This document shows, one piece after another, positions 1-7,791 of a DNA stretch of 64,000 nt. Positions within the stretch are counted from its first letter, which is position 1; the number at the start of each line of letters is the position of its first letter. Made by a program: the position numbers and the translations under genes. The stretch is taken from the IMG/VR virus record IMGVR_UViG_3300009164_000054, positions 1 to 64,000 of that record. The stretch is one strand, 5' to 3'. This DNA comes from a virus. Under the pieces are notes generated by a model. The model ran no database searches. It was not told the origin of the DNA and saw nothing but the letters and a program-made list of their open reading frames with translations.

Positions 1-7
1 AATTAAT

Positions 8-526
8 ATGCCTCACATAGGTGTTACACAACAAGCTGATCTTGTTGCTAGTAATGATAATGTGGGTAGAATGTTAAGAAGAGGAAAAACTTCTGCTACA
101 GCAGATAATACATGTGGAGCTGTAGTTACAGCTGCTCAATGGGTTATGACTAATACAGCTAGTGGGCCTACTCCAGTGAGAGGTGCAGGTGTATTTGCTA
201 ATAATGACCAATACTTCACTCTTGCCACTATATTATGGGCAAATAGATCTACATTATGTAATTCTACTAATAACTTTGTACTAGATCCTACTAAATATAG
301 TGCTGGTGTTAAATTAGCTACAGAATATATTAGAGCAAAAAGTTTTACTGATTTAAAAAATACTTTAATACCTGTTCTTATAGGACAAAAGAATTTATAT
401 TTCCTAACTGCTACATTTATTAATACTGACGATGAGTGGGCTCCTTGTATTGATTTTAAAGAATTATGGCTTTGGGATTCAGGAGCTTGGACAAATCTTA
501 CAACACAATTTAATACATATTTATAA
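8..526 (+). CDS. Hypothetical virion-block protein (possibly 5'-truncated)
   Basis: I do not recognise the family. The product from this ATG is 172 aa, but the frame stays open to the window edge, so the ATG may be internal and the true start may lie outside. It has no membrane segment and a Trp-rich C-terminus (LWLWDSGAWTNL), which suits a beta-rich virion protein. Its stop codon overlaps the next start (TAATG). Position at the end of a rightward block suggests a virion component by inference only. Confidence 0.6.
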   Translation: MPHIGVTQQADLVASNDNVGRMLRRGKTSATADNTCGAVVTAAQWVMTNTASGPTPVRGAGVFANNDQYFTLATILWANRSTLCNSTNNFVLDPTKYSAGVKLATEYIRAKSFTDLKNTLIPVLIGQKNLYFLTATFINTDDEWAPCIDFKELWLWDSGAWTNLTTQFNTYL

Positions 527-804
527 TGGCAACAGCAGCTTGGACACGTAAAGAAGGAAAGAATCCTTCTGGTGGATTAAACGCTAAAGGAATAGCATCA
601 TATAGAGCGGCAAACCCAGGAAGCAAGCTCAAAAAAGCTGTTACGACTAAACCTTCCAAACTTAAAGCTGGAAGTAAAGATGCAAAGCGAAGAGCATCTT
701 TTTGTAGTAGAATGTCTGGGATGAAGAAGAAAAATACATCTTCTAAGACAGCTAAAGATCCTAATAGTAGAATCAATAAATCATTAAGAAAATGGAACTG
801 TTAA
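526..804 (+). CDS. DUF6321-like small basic protein
   Basis: A 92-aa Lys/Arg-rich protein. It begins with AWTRKEGKNPSGGLNAKG and carries SYRAANPGSKL, KRRASFCSRMSGMKK and a terminal DPNSRINKSLRKWNC. This pattern matches, from memory, the DUF6321 family found in large tailed phages of marine and freshwater hosts. Function is unknown; strong basicity and position among late genes suggest a packaged or nucleic-acid-binding virion protein. It is translationally coupled to the gene before it and overlaps the short frame that follows. Confidence 0.75.
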   Translation: MATAAWTRKEGKNPSGGLNAKGIASYRAANPGSKLKKAVTTKPSKLKAGSKDAKRRASFCSRMSGMKKKNTSSKTAKDPNSRINKSLRKWNC

Positions 805-848
805 ACAAAAATGGGAAGCCTAGTCCTCCCCCTCCTCCTGGATTATAA
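792..848 (+). CDS. Possible 18-aa proline-rich peptide
   Basis: A very short frame, MELLNKNGKPSPPPPPGL, starts inside the end of the preceding basic gene and fills most of the space before the next gene. The run of five prolines and coupling to neighbours are compatible with a real mini-gene, but length alone gives no support. Confidence 0.3.
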   Translation: MELLNKNGKPSPPPPPGL

Positions 849-869
849 CAACTAAACAATAAATATATT

Positions 870-1391
870 ATGTCACAACCTAAAAAACCTGCAAAAGCAG
901 AAAGTACAGTCATAAAACCTATGGCTAAAAAAGATAGATTTAAAAATCTAGGTGGAGAAATTGGAAATCCTCCTTTCCCAAATGGAAGAAAAAATATGCC
1001 TTACGCACCTACCAAAATGGGTGGTGCTAAGAATGGTAAAACTATGAGCAAAGCTAAAGATGGTAAATCATTTCCTGATCTTAACAAAGATGGAAAGATT
1101 ACTAAAGCAGACATCCTTAAAGGACGTGGTGTTATAGCTAAGAAAGGTGCTACAATTAAGAAAGCACAATCTGGTATTAATACATTATTACCTGGTGGAT
1201 ATGCTCCTAAATCAAGAGAAGAAAAATACAACAACTATCCTAGTTCTAAATCTGCACCTAAAGCTAAAGCTAAACCTAAATCATCTATACAAGAAGCTAC
1301 TCCTCAAGAAGTAAAAAAATATGGAATGATGGGTTCACAACAGGCTAAATCAGGAGCTAAAATGAAGAAATGCAAATACGGTTGTAACTAA
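870..1391 (+). CDS. Basic protein with an EF-hand-like loop
   Basis: A 173-aa Lys-rich, low-complexity protein. Around residues 69-83 it has FPDLNKDGKITKADIL, which fits the calcium-binding loop D-x-N-x-D-G-x-I-x-x-x-D found in EF-hand and dockerin repeats. The rest is Gly/Lys/Pro-rich with a short Cys-containing end (KKCKYGCN). No enzyme motif is visible. It sits with other very basic small proteins at the end of the rightward block, so a packaged or DNA-condensing role is possible but unproven. The stop overlaps the next start. Confidence 0.7.
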   Translation: MSQPKKPAKAESTVIKPMAKKDRFKNLGGEIGNPPFPNGRKNMPYAPTKMGGAKNGKTMSKAKDGKSFPDLNKDGKITKADILKGRGVIAKKGATIKKAQSGINTLLPGGYAPKSREEKYNNYPSSKSAPKAKAKPKSSIQEATPQEVKKYGMMGSQQAKSGAKMKKCKYGCN

Positions 1392-1552
1392 TGACTTCTG
1401 GTAAAGCAAAGAAATCAGGAGCACCAAGAAAAGCTCCAAAGGTCTCTATTCCTAGAAAGGACAAACCTTTTTCAAAGACTAAGTCTATGGATGATAAAGC
1501 TATCAGAACTTCTCCTCAGCAACCAATGAAGCAAAAGAGATTATCAAAATAA
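1391..1552 (+). CDS. Small lysine-rich protein
   Basis: A 53-aa protein that starts on the overlapping TAATG of the upstream gene. It has 14 Lys residues, with clusters such as GKAKKSGAPRKAPK and KQKRLSK. There are no recognisable domains. It is the last rightward gene before the terminator. Composition links it to the two basic proteins upstream and suggests nucleic-acid binding. Confidence 0.6.
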   Translation: MTSGKAKKSGAPRKAPKVSIPRKDKPFSKTKSMDDKAIRTSPQQPMKQKRLSK

Positions 1553-1616
1553 TTTAATGTGCCCCTCCTAATGTTAGTTCGTTAGGACCTAAGACTACTG
1601 ATCTTATCAAAAAAGA

Positions 1617-1643
1617 AAGCCCTTATTTCAAGGGCTTTTTTTT
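1617..1643. terminator. Bidirectional intrinsic terminator between convergent operons
   Basis: AAGCCCTT at 1617-1624 pairs with AAGGGCTT at 1630-1637 around a 5-nt loop. A T-run follows on the plus strand, and the complement of an A-rich stretch (1609-1618) gives a T-run on the minus strand. It lies between the last rightward gene and the last leftward gene. Confidence 0.85.
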
Positions 1644-2289
1644 ATGATCTATATTTATTATAATAAACATTACCTTCTAATAATTTGTATCTTATACCAA
1701 ACTTATGCAATAGATACGGAAGACTAAGTTGATCTTGAACAGACCATATGCAATTATGATAGAACCACTCTTTCATTAAATTGTATTGTCTATTAGCTAT
1801 AACATTCTTAGAATATATGAATGTACCACACTCAAATAGAATATTGTCTACCCACGTAACATCTTTAGAATAACTCTGCACCTGTTCTATCATTCTTTCT
1901 CCCTCATATCTATCAATAAGATATTGATTACCTGTATCAATTAAGCTAATAACATAATCTAGCTCTTGCTTAACAGAACTTCTTCCTGAATGTTTAAAGA
2001 AACATGCATCTGTGTCAATACATTCATCTACCATTCTTTCTATAGCCAATGGATCTGATATTGAGAAACCAGAATCTATCCATATATAATAGTCATAATC
2101 TGGATGATCTTCCCAAACTATCATTTTAGGTATTTTACCACGTAGTCTAGGTAACATAGCTTTTTGTCTAGGAGATTCTGTTTGATCATCTATTCTATTA
2201 AATACTATTTCATACTTATCAGATTTTTGATCTACCCATCTAGAATATAATCCACTTCCAAATGAAGCTGTTGTTACTAGCACTCTCAT
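1642..2289 (-). CDS. Putative glycosyltransferase-like protein (DUF616/TOD1-type resemblance)
   Basis: A 215-aa protein with KAMLPRLRGKIPKM followed by HPDYDYYIWIDSGFSI, an acidic D-S-G in the usual position of the DxD site of GT-A folds, and a late WSVQDQLSLPYLL segment. The arrangement resembles DUF616/TOD1-like glycosyltransferases, though I cannot confirm this. It overlaps the upstream GT2-type gene by 4 nt, so the two are probably co-translated. Possible roles are modification of DNA, virion protein or host glycan. Confidence 0.6.
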   Translation of the reverse strand: MRVLVTTASFGSGLYSRWVDQKSDKYEIVFNRIDDQTESPRQKAMLPRLRGKIPKMIVWEDHPDYDYYIWIDSGFSISDPLAIERMVDECIDTDACFFKHSGRSSVKQELDYVISLIDTGNQYLIDRYEGERMIEQVQSYSKDVTWVDNILFECGTFIYSKNVIANRQYNLMKEWFYHNCIWSVQDQLSLPYLLHKFGIRYKLLEGNVYYNKYRS

Positions 2290-3038
2290 TGTTTATTTAC
2301 AAAATCTTTTAACATTTGTGCATAATCTTTATTCCAATGAGGATTTAAATGAACATCTCCTGTAGGTATTAGATTTCTTTGTCTTAAGTTTTCTATATAT
2401 TCACTATGTCTTTGTATGATGTTAGGCTTATCTGCAGTGTCTGTACCTTGTCCAGATTGATGATATCCTCTACCACCCCACATATAAAACCAAGAAGCTT
2501 CTGAGTCAGGCATTTTTGCATCAATAACATATTCTTTACCAAAGGAATGTATTCTATTAACTAATGTTGTATCTCCTCCAGCATTCTCTATAGGACTCTT
2601 ACCAATTGCTTCCCAAACTTTTTTACTGTATACAATACCTGAGTTACCAATTCCCATTATCTTTGTTATACTAGGCTCATTGTAATACACACCTGTTTCC
2701 CAATGTAAGATGTTAGTATCTTCTTTCCAAAATTTAGCTATGTTGGATAAATGATTAGACAAAGCTACATCATCATCATCCCATACAGCTATTAGTTCTC
2801 CAGAACATCTTTCTATAGCATAGTTTTCTTTATCCCCAATTGTAGGGAATGTTTCATCTAGATTATAGATTTTGATTTCTGGGTGATCGTATATTAACTT
2901 CTGAAGAGGGTAGTCATTAACTATGATTAGTTCTTTCTTACCTGGATACTCTTGTAGGAGGAAACTTTGTATAGCTTCCTCCAGAGTATCTACTCTTCCA
3001 TAAGTGATGCATTTAGCAGATATGAAAGGATATTGCAT
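2286..3038 (-). CDS. Family 2 (GT-A) glycosyltransferase
   Basis: A 250-aa protein with the GT2 layout: an N-terminal nucleotide-binding strand (ISAKCITYGRVDTLEEAIQS), then KELIIVNDYP, ENYAIERCSGELIAVWDDDDV with the acidic metal-binding cluster near residue 88-95, and GGDTTLVNRIHS further on. It would transfer a sugar from a nucleotide donor to an unknown acceptor in the cytoplasm. It pairs with the downstream glycosyltransferase-like gene. Confidence 0.85.
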   Translation of the reverse strand: MQYPFISAKCITYGRVDTLEEAIQSFLLQEYPGKKELIIVNDYPLQKLIYDHPEIKIYNLDETFPTIGDKENYAIERCSGELIAVWDDDDVALSNHLSNIAKFWKEDTNILHWETGVYYNEPSITKIMGIGNSGIVYSKKVWEAIGKSPIENAGGDTTLVNRIHSFGKEYVIDAKMPDSEASWFYMWGGRGYHQSGQGTDTADKPNIIQRHSEYIENLRQRNLIPTGDVHLNPHWNKDYAQMLKDFVNKQ

Positions 3039-3040
3039 AA

Positions 3041-3343
3041 TTACCAGATGTGAATTATACTAAAATAAGGAATCATAGCTACACTAAAATCTTCAAATTC
3101 AAAAGGAACTTCATATATTGTTGCTAATGCAGAAGGTTCTACCAGTACAAAACATCCTTCTACTAAATCTGTATCTGTAATACCTGTACCTACAGAAAAT
3201 ACTTCCAGCTTAGGCATTTTTTTAATTAAAGCTTTCTCTAAAGCTTCTTTAGTATTTTCATCTACTATAATTTTACCTTCAATTTTTTTAGGAATTTTAA
3301 TATACACTCTTGTTCCTAATAATTTTTTAAATCCTTTTTCCAT
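3041..3343 (-). CDS. Possible GroES-like co-chaperonin
   Basis: A 100-aa protein whose order of motifs fits the GroES fold: LLGTRVYIKIPKK at the start, GKIIVDENTK, then LEVFSVGTG and LVEGCFVLVEPSAL, corresponding to the GroES features V-L-V-K, GIILPD, G-x-V-V-A-V-G and V-x-x-G-D-x-V-L. Phages such as T4 encode their own GroES analogue (gp31) for capsid folding. The similarity is by eye only. Thioredoxin and small unknown genes lie upstream. Confidence 0.45.
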   Translation of the reverse strand: MEKGFKKLLGTRVYIKIPKKIEGKIIVDENTKEALEKALIKKMPKLEVFSVGTGITDTDLVEGCFVLVEPSALATIYEVPFEFEDFSVAMIPYFSIIHIW

Positions 3344-3362
3344 AATTGTTTTGTTTTAATTG

Positions 3363-3545
3363 TTATACACTTACTACTAATGTCCAAACATTAGATATTG
3401 ATGGTGGGAACTTTTCCCCTTTTGTCAAAGCTATAAATTCTTTGCCACTTCTGAACAATCCACTAACTCTTGTTCTTTGTCCTGTTTTTGCACTGATGTT
3501 TTCACTGCTTAGCTCTAGTAGAGCTAATAATAATTGTTTAATCAT
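3363..3545 (-). CDS. Hypothetical 60-aa protein
   Basis: I do not recognise it. The start at 3545 (MIKQLLLALLEL) is preferred over an upstream one inside the thioredoxin gene because it lies just after that gene's stop. It has an N-terminal leucine-rich helix followed by a basic central part (KTGQRTRVSGLFRSGKEF). It is cotranscribed with thioredoxin. Confidence 0.5.
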   Translation of the reverse strand: MIKQLLLALLELSSENISAKTGQRTRVSGLFRSGKEFIALTKGEKFPPSISNVWTLVVSV

Positions 3546-3549
3546 AGTT

Positions 3550-3813
3550 TTAGTTATTAAGTTCTTTTGAATCATTTATCTCTGTAAGAATAGCTTTGTA
3601 TTTATCTAATGGCATAGATCCAGACACTCTGTGCACCTCTTTACCATCTCTTAAGAAAACTAATGTAGGAACACTACGTACATTGTACTTCATAGCTGTT
3701 TCCATATCTTTTTCAATATCTATGTTAGTTATACCAATTACATCCTTTAATGTAGATGCTAACACTTTACATGGTCCACATGTAACCATTGAAAATTTAA
3801 GTACTTCTATCAT
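3550..3813 (-). CDS. trx: Thioredoxin
   Basis: An 87-aa short thioredoxin. The redox site CGPC appears near residues 12-15 (SMVTCGPCKVL), and the cis-proline loop VRSVPTLVFLRDGKEV follows in the C-terminal half. Such phage thioredoxins reduce disulfides, for example to regenerate ribonucleotide reductase or assist a polymerase. No reductase gene is present in the window, so the partner is unknown. The start overlaps the stop of the upstream HNH gene. Confidence 0.88.
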   Translation of the reverse strand: MIEVLKFSMVTCGPCKVLASTLKDVIGITNIDIEKDMETAMKYNVRSVPTLVFLRDGKEVHRVSGSMPLDKYKAILTEINDSKELNN

Positions 3814-4523
3814 TTTTGTTTTTTCAATTTTTTAATACAATAGTTTTTATGTAAGTAATAAGAATTAACATTAAGTGTGTCACATGCTTCTTTTACACTA
3901 CCATAAATTACATTGTTTATTAATACTTTAGTTGCAAATCCATTATTGCTACCTTTTTGTTTACCCTTTAAAGATTCTGATATAGCAGTAGCTCTTTTTG
4001 ATCTATCTTCTTCAGACAAATTATCCCAATATGCTTTTACTGATGTTTTTCTTTTTGTTTTTTCTAAATCAGCAGTGTCACCATATTGTTCTTCATATGT
4101 TTTATATTCTCTATTTTCATTAATTGAACTTAACTTTTTCTTTGTTTGTTCACTATGAGTTTTTCCATAGAAAGGATTATTTTCTCCAATATAGGAATCT
4201 TTAATTTTATTTAATGTTTCTACATCTTTGATTGATTTTTTGTTTAAAATTCTTGCACTTCTTAGATTTACAATATGTTCACGTGTATCATTTTCATAAC
4301 ATTCAGCTATCATTAAATGTGCTTTGATATGATCTTCTACTGATAAATTTACAAAATTAGTTTTGTTATTTACTGATAAAGTATCATCTGTCCATAAATT
4401 TTTAGGAATGATATGATGTTTATGTAAAACTAATGTTTTATCATAAGATAAAGTTGAACAATTTTTTATAAAGTCCAAATAAGTATAAAAATTTTCAAGA
4501 TCAAAATGTGTTGCAGATTTCAT
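3810..4523 (-). CDS. HNH homing endonuclease with NUMOD3 module
   Basis: A 237-aa protein with an HNH core (LHKHHIIPKNLW, then FVNLSVEDHIKAHLMIAE) and a NUMOD3-type DNA-binding motif (GENNPFYGKTHSEQTKKKL), followed by a C-terminal helix-turn-helix-like stretch (GSVKEACDTLNV). It is a free-standing endonuclease inserted between thioredoxin and phoH. A TATATTTG promoter-like element lies just 5 nt before its ATG, so it may be transcribed separately from its neighbours. Confidence 0.88.
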   Translation of the reverse strand: MKSATHFDLENFYTYLDFIKNCSTLSYDKTLVLHKHHIIPKNLWTDDTLSVNNKTNFVNLSVEDHIKAHLMIAECYENDTREHIVNLRSARILNKKSIKDVETLNKIKDSYIGENNPFYGKTHSEQTKKKLSSINENREYKTYEEQYGDTADLEKTKRKTSVKAYWDNLSEEDRSKRATAISESLKGKQKGSNNGFATKVLINNVIYGSVKEACDTLNVNSYYLHKNYCIKKLKKQK

Positions 4524-4527
4524 AATA

Positions 4528-4535
4528 CAAATATA
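4528..4535 (-). promoter_or_regulatory. TAnnTTTG-type promoter element before HNH gene
   Basis: The minus strand reads TATATTTG, a match to the Bacteroidetes -7 element TAnnTTTG. It ends only 4 nt before the start codon at 4523, so a transcript from it would be nearly leaderless. No clear -33 TTG is visible. Confidence 0.4.
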
Positions 4536-4542
4536 CTAATTA

Positions 4543-5196
4543 TTAATCTTTTCCATATTCTAAAGATAAAATTTTTCCAACAAGATCTGATCTATGGTTT
4601 TCTTTCAATTTGATCCATTCAATTCCTTCTATTTTTTTAGAAAGTTCAATTACATAAGATAATCCAGTGTAACTATTTTTTGTATCATTTTGTTCTGAAT
4701 CACCATTAATAATTATCTTACCTGTCTTACCAAGTCTTGTTAGTATAGCAAGCATTTCCCCTTTTGACAGGTTTTGCGCTTCCTCCACCACCAACACATC
4801 ATCAATAGTTTTACCACGTATAAACTGAACAGGATAAGCAATAACCCTCTTGTTCTTAACCAGTTCTTGAATCTTAAGTTTATCATAACACTTTTCAAGG
4901 TTTTCCTGAAATGCTTCTAGGTAAGGATTGAACTTCTCTTCAAGATCTCCTGGAAGAAACCCTAGTGATCCACCCACTTCAATTGTTGCTCTTGTAACAT
5001 AAATGTGATTACATTGTTTCTTCATTAAGAAATCTAAAGCAGCTTGGGCACATACTAGAGACTTACCACTTCCAGCTCTACCAGTAACAATAACTATTTG
5101 GTTATCTATTATTAACTGTTTAGCAAGCTTCTGTTCTTCGTTGAGGGTAACAGCATATTTGATATCACTTTTACGTTCCCTGTTAGGTTCTTTCAT
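4543..5196 (-). CDS. phoH: PhoH-like ATPase
   Basis: A 217-aa P-loop NTPase. Walker A is GRAGSGKS (about residues 39-46), Walker B is VLVVEEAQN, and INGDSEQND forms the sensor-like region; this order is typical of the PhoH family. PhoH proteins are RNA-linked ATPases common in phages, with no settled role. The NinG-like gene upstream overlaps its start by 14 nt. Confidence 0.92.
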   Translation of the reverse strand: MKEPNRERKSDIKYAVTLNEEQKLAKQLIIDNQIVIVTGRAGSGKSLVCAQAALDFLMKKQCNHIYVTRATIEVGGSLGFLPGDLEEKFNPYLEAFQENLEKCYDKLKIQELVKNKRVIAYPVQFIRGKTIDDVLVVEEAQNLSKGEMLAILTRLGKTGKIIINGDSEQNDTKNSYTGLSYVIELSKKIEGIEWIKLKENHRSDLVGKILSLEYGKD

Positions 5197-5635
5197 ATTT
5201 TAGTTTTAATTGGTTACGTCTATTATTAACCTCCTCATACTTATACATGTCATTTTCAACATTAGAATGCTCCTCAAGGGTCAAAAGTATAATATTTTCT
5301 TCATCTAAACAAGCTTCTGGATACTTTTCTTTTGGTAAAATGTGATGGAAATATGTACTCATTGCTTCTTTACCAAGATAGGCATCACTTATTTCTGACC
5401 TATGTGGTCTTTTCTTCCATATACACAAGAAGAACTGTCTCATTTCCAAGAACTTACTAGGAGATTTGTCCAGTTTTTGTGATAATAAACTGGACTTTTG
5501 CAAAGATTTACCATCACTAACCCCTTTTTTAGGGGTTAATGTTGGCTTTAACCTACTTTGAGCTAAAGGTTTTCTTTGTTTATGCTGAAAGCAATATTCT
5601 CCATCAGAATTCTTTCCACATGTTTTACACTTCAT
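5183..5635 (-). CDS. NinG-like/HNH-type putative recombination nuclease
   Basis: A 150-aa protein starting at [19 protein letters not shown]. The upstream in-frame ATG at 5710 is rejected because it lies well inside the preceding gene. It has an N-terminal zinc ribbon (CKTCG...YCFQH), a basic middle with many Lys/Arg, and a C-terminal FHHILPKEKYPEA...NIILLTLEEHSNVE segment resembling the HNH fold of phage NinG and related recombination nucleases. The role is probably in phage recombination. Confidence 0.65.
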   Translation of the reverse strand: MKCKTCGKNSDGEYCFQHKQRKPLAQSRLKPTLTPKKGVSDGKSLQKSSLLSQKLDKSPSKFLEMRQFFLCIWKKRPHRSEISDAYLGKEAMSTYFHHILPKEKYPEACLDEENIILLTLEEHSNVENDMYKYEEVNNRRNQLKLKYERT

Positions 5636-5930
5636 CTTCTTTAGTAAAGTAATGATTGAAAGGATTAGGTCCTGATGTGTATGGTTGTGTACTACCAGAT
5701 GTAGGACCATTAATACCTCCAGTTATTGGTAAAGTTCCAAATGGTGTAGGTGTGCAATCACAACTTCCTTTCCATGGAGCATTTATCTTTCCACATCTAT
5801 GACATTCCCATGATAAAGAAACTTTAGGACATGTGCACATTTGTGGTTGTCCTGTACTACTCCAAGTAAGAGGCATAGTTTTATATCCTCTACAAGTTGT
5901 ACATATCTGAGGGAAATCAAAATTAGTCAT
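5625..5930 (-). CDS. Zinc-ribbon protein
   Basis: A 101-aa protein with repeated Cys pairs: [32 protein letters not shown]. These would form one or two zinc ribbons. The C-terminal half is Gly/Pro/Thr-rich and probably disordered. It overlaps both neighbours and is part of the same leftward operon. Function unknown. Confidence 0.7.
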   Translation of the reverse strand: MTNFDFPQICTTCRGYKTMPLTWSSTGQPQMCTCPKVSLSWECHRCGKINAPWKGSCDCTPTPFGTLPITGGINGPTSGSTQPYTSGPNPFNHYFTKEDEV

Positions 5931-6165
5931 TGTCTTCTACTTTTTCATACGTTAATTCAAATATATCTGGTTTACATGGATAAAATTCTCCTTGTACTCC
6001 TTTTATGATATAATCACCTTTAGAAGCATGCATCTGTCCTTCTAAGGTTTGAATGTACAATTCTCCATCTCTAAATTCAACGCCTCTTAAAAAATCATAT
6101 ATTTCTTCTTGATTTCCATTCCATTGAATTGCTTCAATTACAACTGGTTTTTTTCTGTATTTCAT
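5923..6165 (-). CDS. Conserved phage protein ([20 protein letters not shown] family)
   Basis: An 80-aa protein containing [16 protein letters not shown] at the start and [21 protein letters not shown] near the end. Proteins with this pair of motifs are widespread in phages of many hosts. No activity is known to me. The stop overlaps the zinc-ribbon gene. Confidence 0.8.
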   Translation of the reverse strand: MKYRKKPVVIEAIQWNGNQEEIYDFLRGVEFRDGELYIQTLEGQMHASKGDYIIKGVQGEFYPCKPDIFELTYEKVEDND

Positions 6166-6797
6166 AATTTATTTATTTTTTTATGTTTAACATTAATTGG
6201 TGTATTTACTATTTTCTCTATAGACCATCCTCTAAGAACTCTATTATTAAATGTTGAAGTTGAAATATTTAATTTTTCACACCATTCAGACATACATAAA
6301 GTTTCTTCTAAGTAAGTATATACTTTATTATTAGTTCTATTTCTAGCTTGAATCATTGGTGTAGCCCATCTACAATTACTAGGTTCATAATTTCCATTCA
6401 CGTCTATTCTATCTATAGTTAAATCTTTTGATTCTCCCATATCTAAATAAAAATTAATAAATGAATCTTTCCATTTATCACATATAATAATTCCTCTTCC
6501 TCCATAGTTTTTATAACGAGGATTATTAGAATTATAACATCTGTCTTTCATAGACTGCCATATTGAAAATTCTCTAGACTTCCACATACCATGTGATCCT
6601 GTTAGAAGTGAACATTTATTACAACTTCTAGATGCACCACTTCTCAATGATGCACCTAAAACTTGTTTTTCTTTTCCACAATCACATTTTACATTATATA
6701 ATATGTGACCATTTTTGTTTCTGGTTTCAATTTCAGATATAACTGTTAGTATACCATATTTTTTACCAATCATACATTGTTTATTTGTTTTTCCCAT
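6162..6797 (-). CDS. HNH/AP2-type homing endonuclease
   Basis: A 211-aa protein of the family with an N-terminal zinc-binding module ([21 protein letters not shown]...SCNKC), then [24 protein letters not shown], the HNH-like [20 protein letters not shown], and a C-terminal helix-turn-helix ([20 protein letters not shown]). It is free-standing, between the conserved 80-aa protein and the MazG-like gene, and has its own TATATTTG element upstream. Confidence 0.88.
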   Translation of the reverse strand: MGKTNKQCMIGKKYGILTVISEIETRNKNGHILYNVKCDCGKEKQVLGASLRSGASRSCNKCSLLTGSHGMWKSREFSIWQSMKDRCYNSNNPRYKNYGGRGIIICDKWKDSFINFYLDMGESKDLTIDRIDVNGNYEPSNCRWATPMIQARNRTNNKVYTYLEETLCMSEWCEKLNISTSTFNNRVLRGWSIEKIVNTPINVKHKKINKL

Positions 6798-6819
6798 AAT
6801 TTAAATATTTAAGATTTTA

Positions 6820-6827
6820 CAAATATA
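6820..6827 (-). promoter_or_regulatory. TAnnTTTG promoter element before HNH gene
   Basis: The minus strand reads TATATTTG 22 nt before the ATG at 6797, in a 50-nt A/T-rich intergenic stretch. A TTG lies 14 nt upstream (6842-6844), which is shorter than usual spacing. Confidence 0.5.
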
Positions 6828-6847
6828 CAATATTTATTAAACAAAAA

Positions 6848-7153
6848 CTAATTATCCTTACAAAACTGTCCATTTCTCATAACTCCACTACGTTTAGCTA
6901 TTACATTGTATGCACTCTCTAAACATTCTGTCAAACTCACTCCTTGCAGTTCTGCTTGGATGATGATTGTAACTAGGATGTCACCTAGTGCATCAATTAT
7001 CTCTTCTTTGTTGTTATCAAAGATAGCATCTGCTAGTTCTTCCACTTCTTCCAATGTTTTATCACATTGTCTACCTGGTGTTCCATTCTCTAGAATACCT
7101 TTTTGTTCTGCCCATGCTAATACAAGAGCTTCTAATTCATTGTAACTTTTCAT
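6848..7153 (-). CDS. MazG-like nucleotide pyrophosphohydrolase
   Basis: A 101-aa protein with the all-alpha NTP-pyrophosphatase pattern: TLEEVEELADAI followed by EEIIDALGDILVTIIIQAEL, giving the ExxE...D metal-binding set. It would hydrolyse (d)NTPs to monophosphates and PPi; the related phage enzymes are linked to nucleotide-pool control. It is adjacent to and overlaps the dNMP kinase gene. Confidence 0.85.
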   Translation of the reverse strand: MKSYNELEALVLAWAEQKGILENGTPGRQCDKTLEEVEELADAIFDNNKEEIIDALGDILVTIIIQAELQGVSLTECLESAYNVIAKRSGVMRNGQFCKDN

Positions 7154-7791
7154 ATTATTTTTTCTGTTATTAATATTTGTCTAACTTTTTCTATTAGATC
7201 TTTTATAGATCCATCATTAATGATTTCATAATCAAACTCTGCTTTATCAAGACTTGTCTCACTAGGATGTAATCTTACAGGTGTTTTACTTTTCTCAACT
7301 GGTCTAACCACTTTAATTGTAAGTCCTTTGACATCCTCTACAGCTTCTAATTCATTAGGAAACCTAACATCTGTAATAATCCAATTGCTTGGGTTGTACT
7401 CACTCATCTTTGGTCTCTTGTATTCACACATTAATGCGTTCACCCAAGCGTTAGGATGTAATCCATCACGTATAGCTTCTGTACCAAGCTTCTGAAGAAG
7501 TTCTCTTACAGACATTAATGCATTAAACTGTATGTCAGCAAATGGTGGTATTGAGTTAAGTGGTACTTGTTGCACTGTTCCCCATTCATATCCAAGATAT
7601 GACTTCTTGAATTCTTGATCTTCAAAATCCTCTACAGGAATACCAGTTAACAAGGAAGCTATTTGTTTTAGCTTCCCTGCAAACTTCTTAACTTCAAACA
7701 CTGGCCCATGATTACTAAGACATACCTCTTGTATAATTTCTCCAACAGTGTCTTTACCACTTCCTATTCTACCTGCTATACCTATTATCAT
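7150..7791 (-). CDS. Deoxynucleoside monophosphate kinase
   Basis: A 213-aa P-loop kinase. Walker A is GRIGSGKDT (residues 7-15). SVRELLQKLGTEAIRDGLHPNAWVNAL and WIITDVRFPNELEAV are characteristic of phage dNMP kinases (T4 gene 1-like). It would phosphorylate dNMPs to dNDPs for phage DNA synthesis. The start overlaps the recA stop and its own stop overlaps the MazG-like gene. Confidence 0.88.
   Translation of the reverse strand: MIIGIAGRIGSGKDTVGEIIQEVCLSNHGPVFEVKKFAGKLKQIASLLTGIPVEDFEDQEFKKSYLGYEWGTVQQVPLNSIPPFADIQFNALMSVRELLQKLGTEAIRDGLHPNAWVNALMCEYKRPKMSEYNPSNWIITDVRFPNELEAVEDVKGLTIKVVRPVEKSKTPVRLHPSETSLDKAEFDYEIINDGSIKDLIEKVRQILITEKII

Noticed and set aside
1001-1234. Leftward frames opposite the basic genes near 0.5-1.2 kb
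   Set aside because: They are shadows of the rightward genes, without motif or leader support.
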